DNA of 64,000 nt. Origin: Uranotaenia lowii. Taxonomy: Eukaryota; Arthropoda; Insecta; Diptera; Culicidae. Both the position numbers and the translations under genes were made by a program. The notes under the pieces were generated by a model. That model made no database searches. It was not told the DNA's origin and was given only the letters and a program-made list of their open reading frames with translations. Positions 22,777 through 35,200 of this stretch are shown in pieces (the first letter of the stretch is position 1; each line of letters begins with the position of its first letter). Location of the stretch: NCBI RefSeq assembly GCF_029784155.1, contig NC_073693.1, positions 160,934,031 through 160,998,030 of the forward strand. Reading direction: 5' to 3'.

Positions 22777-24203
22777 CAGGGTTGCTAGCGGTTTTTCGTT
22801 TTGAAATTCCAAAGTTCTTCCCGGGTTTTCCCCGTTTTTTTTTTCGGTTATAAATGATGATTTTTCTCATTTTTTTAATGTAAACTCATGATGAATGAAA
22901 AAAATTGTAAAAGGCCTTAACAATTGTATCCCAAACTTGTTAACCGGTTAGAAATCATGACAAATAATTTGGCGTCTTTTAACACGTAGTGCTTTTTCCT
23001 CAATAAGCACTCAGGGTATTATGATGATTCAATTGATCTTGAAGCTATGATGTAGCACTTTTCAGCCACTGTGAAATTTTATGGAATTTTTAGAGAGTTG
23101 TAGAAAAAAGTTGTATAGTTTGTATAGAAATATGTATAAAAAAAATACAACGAAATATAGAATCAAATCAGTTTGCCAACTTGAATGGGGATTTGTCATA
23201 CAAAACTCAAAATCATTGAATGCAGTTATATTTTTGTGCCAATCCAAAGACATGATTTAGACAAAATTGTTTTTTTTTTCAATATCAAACAAAGAATTAC
23301 TTTAGTAGTGCCCTAGTCCTTTGAACTGAAGTTTCGTGAAAATATAGAAAATCGTGAATAAGACAGGGCTGAATTTTAATCGTTTGAATGTAAGATATTA
23401 TTCTCCAAAGGCCCATTTACACTTCACGTGAAAAATCTTATTTCGTCAATAACTCAACAACGCGAGGAAACTAGGTTTTGTGACATATGGGAATCGATGG
23501 GGAATTGTTGAAAGATGAAATTCCAGTAGGACTTCTTCCTTATTTAAAACCTGATAGAACTGTGTTTATTCTGATTTCGCCGCCATGATGAAATTTCCGC
23601 GGTGAAAACCGTGGGAATCGCAATAAAAACAGTTATTTGGTTTTAAGCAACAAATCCGGCTGGAATTTCATCCTTCAACCATTCCCCATCGATTCAACCA
23701 TGTTAGTTGCGTCGCGTTTTTGAGTTATTGATAAAACAAGATTTTTTCAAGTTGTTTTTTCACGGGAAGTGTAAATGGGCCTTATTAGAGTAAAGACTTT
23801 AGATTTCGACAGGAGCATGTTTTCGATACAATTTTTAAATAAGACATGTAAACGAGAAAAAATGTTCAGTCCTTTGGATTCTCACTTATCCAGGTTCGGC
23901 TGTAGTTAGTTTTGTCCATGATAGTTTCATTATAAAATTTATAACATTGGAGTTATGCTTGTAAGTACAGCACACTTGTGCAGAACGAAAAAAAATCAAA
24001 CTTCGTTTGTTTACTAATGAACGAAAAGAAGCGTTTATGAGATAAATCTATATAAAGACTGTCAAAAACTATTCTTAAATTTAGATATAATTTTTAAAAT
24101 ATTTTTGAAATTCCGTGAAAAAATCCCCCAAGCATGACAATTTTCCCGGTGAGTTGCCGAAAATCCCGGTTTTTTCTGGTTTCCCGGTTCGCTAGCAACC
24201 CTG
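22777..24203. mobile_element. second hAT-like element nested in the first
   Basis: CAGGGTTGCTAGCG opens and CGCTAGCAACCCTG closes a 1427-bp unit. CAGGGTTGC-type ends are common among hAT elements. Flanks TTTATG and TATATG are similar, but no perfect 8-bp duplication is seen. The interior has no transposase and contains a palindromic MITE at 23408-23783. Confidence 0.65.
23408..23783. mobile_element. fully palindromic 376-bp MITE
   Basis: AAGGCCCATTTACACTTC and its exact complement GAAGTGTAAATGGGCCTT form the ends. The inverted match continues inward (AACTCAACAACGCG / CGCGTTTTTGAGTT; CGATGGGGAATTGTTGAA / its near complement) nearly to the centre. The whole element would fold as one imperfect hairpin, so a transcript through it would be a long dsRNA. 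Confidence 0.75.
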
Positions 24204-24881
24204 TATATGTTTTCATTGAATCGCAGGAGCAGTATTAAAATCGTATCTAAGGATTAAACATAATTTTTTTTCCATTTTGGAATTGTTTAAAAATCGTTTT
24301 TAAACAAAAAATCTTGAAATTTTCAAAGAGAAATAAGAATTTTTTTTATTTGATTTGACTAATTATTTGAATAAAGCCCGGCAAAATCTGAGAAGTTTTG
24401 AACAATATCTGGGCATCTCGGCCAGATTCGAATAATCTTGAATTTTTTATTGGATTTATGGGCAAGCCTGGATATTTCAAGAAAATCTGGAATAAACCAT
24501 AATCAATGCATAAAGCTATATTTGTTAGCATTCTCCTGTACGATGTACAGTGAAAGATACACGAATACACCTAAGATGCTTAACTGAAACCTTGAATTTT
24601 GATGATTGTGTAGATTTTTCAACATTACTTTTGGGTGTTCTATAAATTATCCAAATTCATTTGAAAAATTTGATAATAATGTTATTATTTAAATTTGAAA
24701 AATAAATATGTATTCGGCCTATTCGGCTAAATACTTAGCTCAGCTTAGGTGAGCCAAATATTCGGCTTAACGGTTTTTGGGCGGTATTCGGCGCCGAATA
24801 TCCGACCGACCGAATATTCGGTACATCTGTAATGGCTAGCATCTTTTTTTATGAGATAGAGGAAAGCCCGCGGGAGTGTAA

Positions 24882-25402
<521 letters not shown>

Positions 25403-25499
25403 ACGCACACGCACACGCACACCTCCCATCACAAAAAAAACCTCTCATGGAACATCACCCGCCAACCGCCGCCCTCTTCCCACATCGCTCTCCCTCCTA

Positions 25500-25720
25500 A
25501 CCTCACCACCCTTCGCGCTGTACCACCCACCCACCCATCCTCACCACCCACCCACCCATCCTCACCACCCATCGCACACCTCCACACATCCATCTCACAC
25601 CGCCCAGCTTTTACATGCCACCCACCTATAGCACACAACCACCCACCCATCGCACACCACCACCTACCCATCGCACACCACCCCACACCCATCCATACCG
25701 CCCACTCAACGCACACGACT
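25500..25720. repeat. C-rich CCACCCACCCATC minisatellite
   Basis: Irregular units of CCACCCACCCATC and CACCCATCGCACACC. The minus strand carries GGGTGGGTGGG runs compatible with G-quadruplex formation. The minus-strand Trp/Gly/Met frame here is a repeat artefact. Confidence 0.8.
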
Positions 25721-26090
25721 TTCAAAAATTTAAAAAGATCAAGAACAACTCTTTAAAAGTTTTTGGCCCTGAAAAGGACCGTTTATAATTCTGTGATGGA
25801 ATGAAAACATGGTTAATATAACGCTTGCTCCGGAATCCTAGGTAAAATCAACATGTTAAGTTATCGATTGCAATGTGATCTGAAGGGAAATGAAAGCATA
25901 ATACTGATTCCAACGAGACGCATGAGGCGAAACAGTTCGAGAACTTTTGCACTGAGTCAAGCGTTTAGATCAAAGCAGTCATTGAAAGCTATTCTCGCAA
26001 GCGTTTGATACAAAGCTCGTGTGTTGATAACATTATTTGCATAACTGCCGGGCGCAATCATTTCGACGACATCGGCTTTGTTTCTGCTTA

Positions 26091-27973
26091 TAAGGTACAC
26101 CGGGGTAAGTGGGGACGCGGGGTAAGTGGGGACGGTGGCTATTAAAACAATACTGTAAACTATATTTTCAAACTTTTAAACCAGAATGTTAAATTTACTT
26201 GCAATCTATCCATCAACTGTAAAAGAGATACGGTTCCGACAATAGCGGATGTTTACGGTGACTTTTTGTTAAGTTTCTATTTTTAACTACGATGTGGAGT
26301 TGATGTGTATCTTTTTCAATCGCAAATTTCTCGTAAACTAGCTGGCTCTTGACGAAAAACTTTACATTGAAACAATCCTTGAATTCGAAACAACAAGTTA
26401 GGAAAAGAAACTACGATTAAAAATTAAGAAAAAATAGTTTATTTTAAAAAATCTAAAATGTTGTCTCCAAACCCTACCTGGGGTAAGTGGGGACGGCTTT
26501 ATATATACATGATGTTTACACATTTTTTCAATTTTCTCCTCTTCATTCAATACATTTTAGCTTTATTTAGCATTCGGATCATGAAAAGTTGGGAAAAGTA
26601 CTGAAATAAGTACCGTCAAACGGGGCATCATGCAACAGCGGGGTTCGATGCAACATTTATATAATACTACAATGAATCAGTTTTTAATTTAATGTATTCT
26701 AATAAAGTTATATTTTAATGATAACAAAGTGATGATGACATAATTTCTCGCATCTTAAGCTAGTTGTCTTAAGTTTTTTATTTTTATGTAAAATTTGAAA
26801 AATCGAGCAATAAATGTACAAATTTTAACATTTTTTGATGCCGAAAAAAACTTTACCCAGTATGACGGATCGGCTTGATAAAATTACCTACAAACTTTTC
26901 ACAGGTTTCCTCATGTTATACCAACATTGTTAGTGTAAAAATATTTTTCGAACAATCACCCAATTTTTTTAAATGAATATTTTTAAAATTCAGTTAGGTG
27001 TCTGGGGTTAAATGCAACAAAATGCAAATCAAAGAAATACCTTGTAAATCTCGTTTCCATGTGCTGGAATATGAATGTTTTGCATCACGCGTTGGTAAAC
27101 ATTTAAATTTCATTCATCCAAACATTTATTTTTATGATTTCAGCTTGTAGAATTTTTCGTAGTATTATTTAACCCCTAAATGTATGCAGCATCCTTATTT
27201 TCAGAAAAAATGTGAAAATTTGTTTTTACAGACCTTAAAACTACTGCAATTGGTGTTGACATGCGAAATGGTCTTTAAGGCATCGCAAATATATTAAAAA
27301 CTATGAATTTTCGTACGTGTTCATAAGATTTTTCATTTAAAACAAAGTTTGTTGCAAGTTACCCCATTTTCTAAGGAGTGTGAAAATCGCATGTTTTTAG
27401 AAAATTAAAAATAACTGAAGAAACCAATAATTTTTTTAACTACGCCAATTTGATGCCCCAGCATCCTTAAAACTTTTGATGCATAAAGGATACGATAAAC
27501 TATGAACATAAGTTTTTTAGAAGCCATTGAAGTTGAAAATTGTTGCATGTTGCCCCAGTTGACGGTATATATTTTCGATAAAATCGGATCTCGTGTGTTG
27601 TAACATAAATTGAACACAATAATCACTACCATGAACTTTTTTCAAAATTTTGGACGGATCGAGTAATAAAGTAACGTATTCAACCAAGAAAACACAAATT
27701 TGTTGAAAATTTCCTGAGAAATCAAAGGGAAAATCTACCGTCCCCACTTACCCCATAAAGCGGGGTAAGTGAAGACACCAGCAGCATAAAAATTTACGTG
27801 ATAACTTTTTTCGCTTTGCGTCTATCAAGCTCATCTTTTCAGCATTTGTAAACAACATGTTCTGCATCACATTGAATGCAGTTTTATCAAAATTGATCCA
27901 CTGCTGATTTTTTAATGATTTTTTAAAGTTGAACTATACGAAAAACCGTCCCCACTTACCCCGGTGTACCTTA
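26091..27973. mobile_element. TIR element with GGGGTAAGTGGGGAC ends
   Basis: TAAGGTACACCGGGGTAAGT at the left and its exact complement at the right form TIRs of about 27 bp. CTTA flanks both sides (26087-26090, 27974-27977), a plausible target duplication. The GGGGTAAGTGGGGAC motif also occurs internally near both ends. A CCGTCAAACGGGG-type element is nested inside (26611-27567). No transposase was found. Confidence 0.75.
26611..27567. mobile_element. intact 957-bp copy of the CCGTCAAACGGGGCA family
   Basis: TACCGTCAAACGGGGCATCA at the left and CCCCAGTTGACGGTA at the right. It provides the reference for the split copy at 21397-29291, sharing for example CCAGTATGACGGATYGGC and a GGAATATGAATGTTTTGCAT-type stretch. 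No coding capacity is visible. Confidence 0.75.
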
Positions 27974-28344
27974 CTTATATTTAATTCGCCTTTTGTTATG
28001 CAGTTGAGCAAGCTGCATTCTATCTATATGGGTCGTTTTAGACCATTAATAGGTATTTAAACGACAATTTAGGGAAGACTGATTTTTCTTGAAAATCATT
28101 TCCTTTAAAAAAAATCGACATACTTTATTCAAGAATGCTAATTTAAGACGAAAAACACATTGACAAAGGACAGGCTGTCGTAATTCTACGTGAACTTATC
28201 GGTTGTTTCTTATATACAACCTCTGTAACTTTTTTTAATAACCAATTAACAATTCATTTACAATGTTTTGTTTGCACTCCGATTCACAATTTTATCACTT
28301 CCACTGTTATAAATTTTATTTGAATGTCGTTTTTTTATGTACTG

Positions 28345-28435
28345 CAACGTTGGTGACGATCTTACAAATGTTAAAACCACCAACCCATAGAAAGTCAACT
28401 ATGTATGCCGTGACCGGGATTCGATCTCATGCCTT
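28345..28435 (-). mobile_element. SINE, 5' half (interrupted copy)
   Basis: AACCACCAACCCATAGAAAG, TATGCCGTGACCGG and GGATTCGATCTCATG (an inverted B box) match the reverse complement of the SINE at 54955-55190. The A-box part is absent, so the copy was 5'-truncated on arrival or later. It belongs with the 3' half at 21844-21945. Confidence 0.65.
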
Positions 28436-29294
28436 TTTAAATCTTGTTTTCATATGCTGGAATATGATTGTTTTGCATCACACGTTTGTTAATTTCAAAA
28501 TCCATCCAAACATTAAAAACTTCAGCGAATAGAATTTTGTTGTAGTATTTTTTTACCCCTAAATGTTTTCAACACCCTTATGCTTTTTCAAAAAACATTT
28601 TTGACAGAAAAATGTAAAATTTAATTTGAACAAAACCAAAAATTAAAGCAATTGTCACCCCCCCCCCCCCTTCGGAATTTCCAAAAAACCAGAAGGGGGG
28701 AATAAATAAAGTTTTAAGTAATTTATGTAAATTTCGATGAAAAATTCGAATATCTGAAAGATTACAAGACCAAGAAAACAAATTTAGTAAGATGGAAGTT
28801 ATTTTACCTTTTGTTTTCTTGATTTGATTGAATAATTCGATAAAAAATTGCTTGATTTATAAGTTTTGTGCAACGATATAGCGTGCAATTTTGTTGCACA
28901 CAAGCTTCCGTGCAATTTATTCCAATTTATTTGTTTTTCGCATTATTTTTATTGTCCCCCCCTCGCAATGTTTCAACTCCAAGTGACAAAAGAAGGATTT
29001 GAAATTTGTTCTGGCCTTATTACGTAAAAAAAAATCGAAAACTATAATTTTCAAACGATTTGATTTTTCATTAAAAACAAACTTTATTGCAACTAACCCC
29101 TTTTTCTTAGTAGGGTCAAAATTGCAATTAAAAAACAACTGGTGAAACCAATTATTTTCCTGACTGCGTCGATTTGATTTCTCGTCAATCTTAAAACTTT
29201 TGATGTACAAGCGGTATGATTACCTGTGGACATTAAGTTTTTAGAAGCCATTAAAGTTGAAAAGTGTTGCAAGTGTCCCCAGTTGACGGTACTG

Positions 29295-30110
29295 AAGCAT
29301 TGTGTGGACTTCTTTCCAAATTTCTAATACAAACTGCTGATTAAAAATGAAAATCAAATAGGAATTGTGTGTAGGAGAAGTCAAAAAATTATTAGAAATC
29401 TTTGTGAATAAGAAAGAGCTACATATATGCAAGGGAGAAATTCAACTTTTTTCTAAGAATTCACAGGAGCACAGACAAAAACTGAATAATATCGTGTCTT
29501 TCCAATATGCATACATACATATATGCAAGTGTAGATGGTTGAAAATATAGCACAACATACAGCTGCGCTGCCCCCTTTATACTGAATAAGTTGAACGTTA
29601 AGTTTTTTTTTTCTTTTTTTTTTTCAAAAGACGATATGTGTTGAACCAAAAAATAAGCATGATTCGAGTTTTATGCTGCGCTGCATGGAAAACTATTCGT
29701 ACCCCCTTAGAAAGACAAAGGAGCTTTACATGTTTGAACAGTCAAGTTTCTAGTCTAGGTCAGTGTGAAAAACATCCAGGAACAATCTCTGGGCTACAAT
29801 ACGACGAACATCCCGGAGCATCCCTAGCGATAGTGAAGATCCCCACGATACTATCCCTTTAAATATGCATTCTCCTCCCTCGGGCAACAAATGAAAACCG
29901 TATTGAATCAGAACACAAGCTGCATGTTTAGTTTATTTGGGCAACGGATTGAGAATATTAAAAAGCCCACTCAAGGACTGAATTGGACCTGATATATGCA
30001 GGCGGGCAGCTTGTCCGTCTCGCAAATTGCTATTCTTCTCGGGCGATGAATTGAAAACTAATAACAACGACCAATCGTTTGGGTTGATTGTTTGCTGATT
30101 CGGAAACTTA
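29295..30110. other. non-coding, probably intron of the 30.1-30.4 kb gene
   Basis: No repeat family was recognised. A plus-strand frame at 29638-29862 has no motif. It lies downstream (in the minus sense) of the exon donor at 30111. Confidence 0.4.
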
Positions 30111-30111
30111 C

Positions 30112-30385
30112 CTGAGAACATGGACATTGTCAGTTCCGGCCGCAAACGCGCCATCTGCCGGGACAGATACATTTGCGATCGACAGTAGGCACCGCTGAGA
30201 ATCGCATCGAGTCCCACTTTGTCCAGCTCTGAAAAGAGGTAAAACAGATGTAATGCATTTAGTTGTATTTCATATAATGTGGTTAGGGATTGACAAAAAC
30301 AAACAGAGCTAATCAAGAATTTTTAAATCTGGTGCCAACAACTTAATTTCTCACCAATGGTAATGGCAGGTAAACTGTCTATAAG
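30112..30385 (-). CDS. two internal exons of a Furry-like (fry) gene
   Basis: On the minus strand exon A spans 30355-30385 (31 bp: acceptor TTTCAG, donor GTGAGA) and exon B spans 30112-30228 (117 bp: acceptor CTTTTCAG, donor GTAAGT), separated by a 126-bp intron. Spliced, they read continuously: LIDSLPAITI + E (split codon) + LDKVGLDAILSGAYCRSQMY, then LSRQMARLRPELTMSMFS and a split codon starting with G. The stretch YCRSQMYLSRQMARLRPELT followed by MSMFSE recalls the N-terminal helical-repeat half of the Furry family, large HEAT/Armadillo-like scaffolds that work with NDR/Tricornered kinase in cell-shape and dendrite control. The name is from memory of the family and needs a search; the exon structure itself is clear. 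Neighbouring exons are not in view, so introns must be long and transposon-filled. Confidence 0.6.
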
Positions 30386-30680
30386 CTGAAACCAAAGAAA
30401 AAGTTAACAAAGTTCAAGGTCCCATTGTGAACTCATAAGTCATAAGCTGCCTATCAGTGTATTGGAAAATAAACATTAAAGAAACGAAGCATCATAGAAT
30501 AGAAACACGAGGGTGAATTTACAATCGATGTAAGTTTTATTGAATCACGAATAACTATATTCGCTATGAGGTAGTGGCTCACGCTCGAGGAGTTTGCAAA
30601 CTATCAAATATAGATGCATGAAAAAGACAGCGAAAAAAAAACTACCCGTAACAAAGATAAAGACGCGCCCCGGAGGATCT

Positions 30681-30810
30681 TATAAAAGAGCGAACCGAAG
30701 CTCGGAACGCGAAAAAACTTATTCCTACAAGTAGTGAAATGTTTAGTGGCATGAAAGCAATAACATCGCAGAGCGCACCATAACGATGGTGAACTTAAAA
30801 GCAGCCAGCG
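30681..30810 (+). promoter_or_regulatory. possible TATA promoter and first coding exon
   Basis: TATAAAAG at 30681-30688 in a locally GC-richer stretch is followed by about 100 nt without ATG, then ATGGTGAACTTAAAAGC at 30786 (MVNLKAAS) running directly into a good donor, G|GTAAGG, at 30811. TATA, 5' leader, short coding first exon and splice donor are the common plan of small insect structural or secreted-protein genes. No following exon was identified, so this may be chance. It lies on the strand opposite the fry-like exons. Confidence 0.3.
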
Positions 30811-30814
30811 GTAA

Positions 30815-32110
30815 GGTTTTCCTCCCATGATCAAACACAGGGTGACCGACCAGTGAAAGTGAACTTTGATTCAACATTAGTGAAAATGTACCGAAATTGT
30901 TTATACCTAGGTACTAAGTTTTTTGAAAAGGTTTAAGGAATGTAAAGAACAATCCTTTTTATGCTCACGTTCTACTTGAAATTTTGGAAGACTTCCTTTC
31001 CCTAGAAAGAAGAGGTTGAAAACCGTCATATGAACTGTAATCGAAAAAAAATGCAATACTTCATTACAACCTTTACACCATACAACCTTTTTGCGGTAAG
31101 AACAAAAAACAAATACAACCGACTCCAAGAAAGTCAGGAGGGCTACGGATTACTTCCGAGCGTAATCCGAACTGTTTGATTTGAAACGTTGCCAAGATGG
31201 TCAATTTATACAAAAAAAAAGTTATTGTTCATGTCTGCAAGTATAAACCTGTATTTTCAAATCAATCAAAAGAAGAAAATTGTTGTAAATGTCGAAAAGC
31301 TTCGTAACGGATGACGAAACGTAGGGTGAGCAAGGGTTATTAAAGGGCAGAACTACCGAAAAGTGCTAAAGCCACAACGAAGTATGGATCAAGGGAAATT
31401 TTTTGAAAATAATTGCATAGAGTAAGCACCAACAGATCCGATGGTTTTTACACGTACAGGGTAGGGTGATTACTAAGTTGCTGTTCTTATTGATGTTTCT
31501 TTTGCTCAAAAGTGGCCAATTCAGTTTTCAGGGCTTCTAGTATAAGATGTGAGGTGAAGATCATAAAAAGTAGTTATTGCGAAATAAAAACGTTTAATTG
31601 ATTCATGTTCTCAAAAGAACTTTTTTGGAGTTGATTCAAAATTATTTTTTTCCATAACATGGAAACTTATTCAAAACCTATTCTCTTAAAAATATGCATT
31701 AACTAAATTAAAATCCAAGTGGTTTATACGGTAGTATATAGGTTATGACGTCTTAAAGAATCTACGTTTCAAAAAAGGCTCAAAAACCCACAGGTTTGGC
31801 AAATCTGGAAGTGATTATCTTGTCTCGTATACCCTTGTTTCTCCTTTTTTTATTTTTATATAAAAAAAATCTCTTTTTCTCTTTTAAAAGTTTATGCATT
31901 ACATCGATTTTAAAAGAATATTACTTCTTCTACAGAAAAAAAAGCTTAAGCCTCCCATATCACATGCTGTGTCCAATTTTTTTAGTCGATTCAGTCAAAT
32001 TATTGACCTCCTCAGCCTAACACGCCAGATCGCGGCGGATTTTTATTCTTAGGCACGAATTGGATTTCGTTTGCAGCAATCCACTCCAAGGCCTATTTCC
32101 CCCAGCAGAG
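30815..32110. other. no recognisable gene or repeat end
   Basis: AT-rich. It contains a small hairpin (GGATTAC...GTAATCC, about 31147-31169) and T-rich runs; nothing else is supportable. Confidence 0.4.
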
Positions 32111-32759
32111 TGCCCAGTGGTCTGGGACGGAACTTTATCGTGTCGAAATTAATTACGAAGATACTAGAAGACATAGACAAATATTCTCTTCAGCAAGAAT
32201 GTTCATCAAAACATAGATTTTAATAACCTTCAATCAAATATTAGGGTGTGTCATTTTTTCATGATTTACACATTAAAACTTTTTCCAGTGAACAGAAAGA
32301 GCCGAACTGTCTTCTACAAAGTTGAAGCCAACGGTTTTTGAGACAACTTTACCAAAGACACTACATACATATGACGTTTTGTAAGCGAGTAATGATTTTT
32401 GAATATAAAAATGTTAGAGTTTGTCGGAAAAACAGTATTTTGGTTCTAAGTTTAGTGAATGAACTCATACAATCACAATGTCTTCTAGGAATTTGTATGA
32501 AAAAAAATCGCACATTTTTCTCTCAGAGCGCAAACTTGTATCTGGAGGCGTTCATTAGGTATAAGGGATTTTTTTTTAGCAAATACTTGTACTTTTTAAA
32601 CTGTCGTATCCTGTATTCTTGCAAACTAAAAAAACATTTTATTACGGCATTATTTAGTTCAAATATCAAATATGTGATTGTAAAGATGGGGATGTGAGAC
32701 GTGGGATATAGATTATTTTTCAAACTCGAGAAAGAAAAAACGAAAATTTGATAATTTCC

Positions 32760-32904
32760 AATACAAATTCACACATTTGAAGACCCTGTGAAAGAGAACA
32801 TCCAGCATCGCAATGGACCAATACAAAACGATGAAAATTTGACTTTTACACGAGAAATGAGGATGTTCTCTTTCACAGGGTCTTCAAGTGTGTGTATTTG
32901 TATT
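32760..32904. repeat. 44-bp-arm hairpin
   Basis: GAAGACCCTGTGAAAGAGAA and its complement are perfect for 26 bp; with three mismatches the pairing extends to 44 bp each side of a 57-nt loop. Possible TA-less MITE or dsRNA-forming hairpin. Confidence 0.8.
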
Positions 32905-33012
32905 GAAAATAAACACAAAACACAAATTTCATTTTTGACTATTTTTGACCCTGCGTTTACACGGTTCTGTCGATTGAGGTTAAGCGCAATGTTATACCTT
33001 TTGATCTACCTA

Positions 33013-33150
33013 TCTTGAGCTGTGCCGGCCCGGCGCCCGGCTTCTTGTGCGTCATCAAGCAATTGTTGGTATTTTTTGTTGGTGCGTCTAGCAGCTGTGC
33101 CGGCCCGGCTCCCGGCACCTTGTGCGTCATCAAGCAATTGTTGGTGTCGT
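33013..33150. repeat. tandem pair of about 75-bp GC-rich units
   Basis: GCTGTGCCGGCCCGG, then CCCGGC and TTGTGCGTCATCAAGCAATT, occur twice at 33018 and 33090. The GC content is strikingly unlike the surrounding DNA; origin unknown. Confidence 0.7.
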
Positions 33151-33470
33151 TGGTTTTCTTCTTGGGCGCCAGCAAATTGTTGGTGTGTATTGTTGTTTTC
33201 TAGCCGGCATCTGCCGCCTTTTTTATATGTTGGTATTTGTGTATAAGCAATGAAACCTTAAATTGAAATGGTTTTGCTTGAAAGTCGTTTCGAAACCGAC
33301 GTGAAAGCGAACTGTAGTAAGCGTTTGCCGAATGTGAAAATAAGCTGGTGTGAAGAGTAATTGAAAATGAAGCTCTTTCGAATGACGCGTTTTGTGCTCA
33401 TTTTTGAGTGACGATTGACTATTGAAAGTGAAATTGCCAGGGCCTGCTCCAGATATAAGTTTGCGATCTA

Positions 33471-33801
33471 AAGCGGGCCATAGACTACACAAATGGCCTG
33501 TACAAATTCGATGATTCCACGACGATTGTTTGATCTATGCTCGCCCACACACTATACAAACATTTTTTACGCGAACACAAACGATTGCTGGCGAAAACAG
33601 CAACAACAACAAAAAAAACCATCTCCACCCCGGCTGGGAGGATGATTTGTACAAAATATTTCGATCCCGACCGATTTTACTCCAACCGTTTGGGCGCTCA
33701 TTCAAGCAGTGCCATACACTATGCAAATCGTGTTTACAGCGACAAAATTTCATCGAATTTCATCGCATTTGTACAAATGTTATGTAGTCTGTGGCCCGCT
33801 T
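33471..33801. mobile_element. MITE with AGCGGGCCATAGACTACAC ends, copy 2
   Basis: AAGCGGGCCATAGACTACAC at the left, AGTCTGTGGCCCGCTT at the right. It is inverted relative to the copy at 20359-20742 and nested within the 32.1-34.2 kb foldback element. Confidence 0.8.
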
Positions 33802-34230
33802 AAGAGAAAAATTTGATTTCATACAAATTTAATTTCATACAAATGCCTAGAAGACATTGTGATTGTATGAGTTCATTCACTAAACTTAGAAGCAAAATAC
33901 TGTTTTTCCGACACACCCTAACCTTTTTTATTAAAAAAAAAAAACATTAGATACTCGCTCATAAAACGTGAAATGTATGTAGTGTCTTCGGTAAAGTTGT
34001 CTCAAAAACCGTTGGCTACAACTTTGTAGAAGACAGTTCGGCTCTATCTGTTCACTGGAAAAAGTTTTATGTGTAAATCATTAACAAAATGACACACCCT
34101 AATATTTGATTGAAGATTATAAAGCCTATGGTTTGAGGAGCATGTTTGCTGAAGACACCATTTGTCTATCTCTTATAGTATCTTTGTAATTAATTTTGTC
34201 ACGATAAAGTTCCGTCCTGGACCACTGTGC

Positions 34231-34290
34231 AGTGGTCGGCAACATGCGGCTCTTTCGAAGTAAAACTGCTGCTCCCTGAGCAAATAGCAT
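34231..34290. mobile_element. solo hAT-like terminus
   Basis: CAGTGGTCGGCAACATGCGG begins 3 bp after the foldback element. It resembles the CAGNGGTCGGCAA ends of many hAT transposons. No matching right end was found in the window. Confidence 0.3.
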
Positions 34291-34294
34291 TTTT

Positions 34295-35200
34295 TATTGA
34301 AAAAAATATATAAATCGTGCTGAACTGGTATATGAGTTTTGTGACCTAAAACACAGTTTTTCATAGGCTCTTTAACTAACTATCGCTTTTTGGTTTTTTT
34401 CCGACAGTCACCAAATAGCAAAGTTAGGTTTTTTGGAAGCCCAATTTCATCTTTTCTTGTTTGGCTCTGATTTTGAAGTGACTCTATTTTCCTTTAACCT
34501 TCCTTTAACACAAATTGTAATCTAAGTATCTCCGAAACGGGTGGATTTTTAAAAACTATTTCAATACGAAAGTTAAGCTGTAACCAGCAGGAAAATTCAA
34601 TCTTATTTTTTTATCAAGAAAGGAGTTTCAAGACTATTTCTGTTTTGTTGATAAAAAAACGCAACTTTTACCACGTTTTTACACTTTAAGCAATCGCAAA
34701 GATTTTTTGCCCTCCTTGAAAAATATTTAATAAAAATTTCCAAAACTGTATTTGAATATACATGTATATAACAATGGATTGTGAAGATCCCCTCCAACAC
34801 ATGGCTTTGTGGTTAGTAGTTCATTATTCAGCGTAGGTGTAGGGAATTTTACAAATGTTAATTTGTTTATTTTTCAAAAAAAGTATTCGTTAGTTCAGAT
34901 GAAATAATCCACAAACAGGTAGCAACTTGTTTGATAGCAATTTCCATAGATGTTAACATATGGTGATGTAAATTTAGGTTAAGTTTTCTTTTAATGAAAA
35001 AAAAAATCCATCTTTTGTCACTTGGAGTTGAAACATCACGAGGGGAAGCTTGCTTCATTTAAAATTGGAACAAACTTTTGCCCATATTGTGGCGCTCCTG
35101 GTGGATGGATTTAGAAGTTCTTGGCGCCCACATGTAGAGAGTTTTGTCAGCTTCACGCATGTATTTTGGGCATTCCGCCAATCCACTGTATTTCGTAAAC
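34295..35200. other. AT-rich sequence upstream of a transposase remnant
   Basis: Nothing recognised apart from a GC-richer patch at about 35085-35160 that may be the 5' untranslated part of the mariner-like element. Confidence 0.35.

Larger units (their letters stand above)
21946..24831. mobile_element. hAT element, 8-bp target duplication ATGGCTAG
   Basis: ATGGCTAG sits at 21938-21945 and 24832-24839. The terminal inverted repeats are TAGAGATGTACCGAATA and, inverted at the right end, TACAGATGTACCGAATA. Subterminal DNA repeats ATTCGGCCGAATATTCGG-type palindromes. The 8-bp duplication and this terminus are diagnostic of hAT. The duplicated octamer occurs once in the uninterrupted SINE at 55080. 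The 2.9-kb interior holds a second hAT-like element and no transposase ORF, so this copy is non-autonomous. Confidence 0.85.
32115..34227. mobile_element. 2.1-kb foldback element with about 410-bp inverted arms
   Basis: CAGTGGTCTGGGACGGAACT opens and its inverse (AGTTCCGTCCTGGACCACTG) closes the element. The inverted similarity continues for about 400 bp on each side (32115-32525 and 33825-34227), for example TAGGGTGTGTCATTTT / AAAATGACACACCCTA and AACCGTTGGCTACAACTTTG / its near complement. A 145-bp hairpin, a GC-rich direct repeat and a second MITE lie in the interior. No transposase was seen. Confidence 0.75.

Noticed and set aside
25429..25725. 98-codon minus-strand frame rich in Trp, Gly and Met
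   Set aside because: Translation of the CCACCCACCC minisatellite; fully explained by repeat composition.
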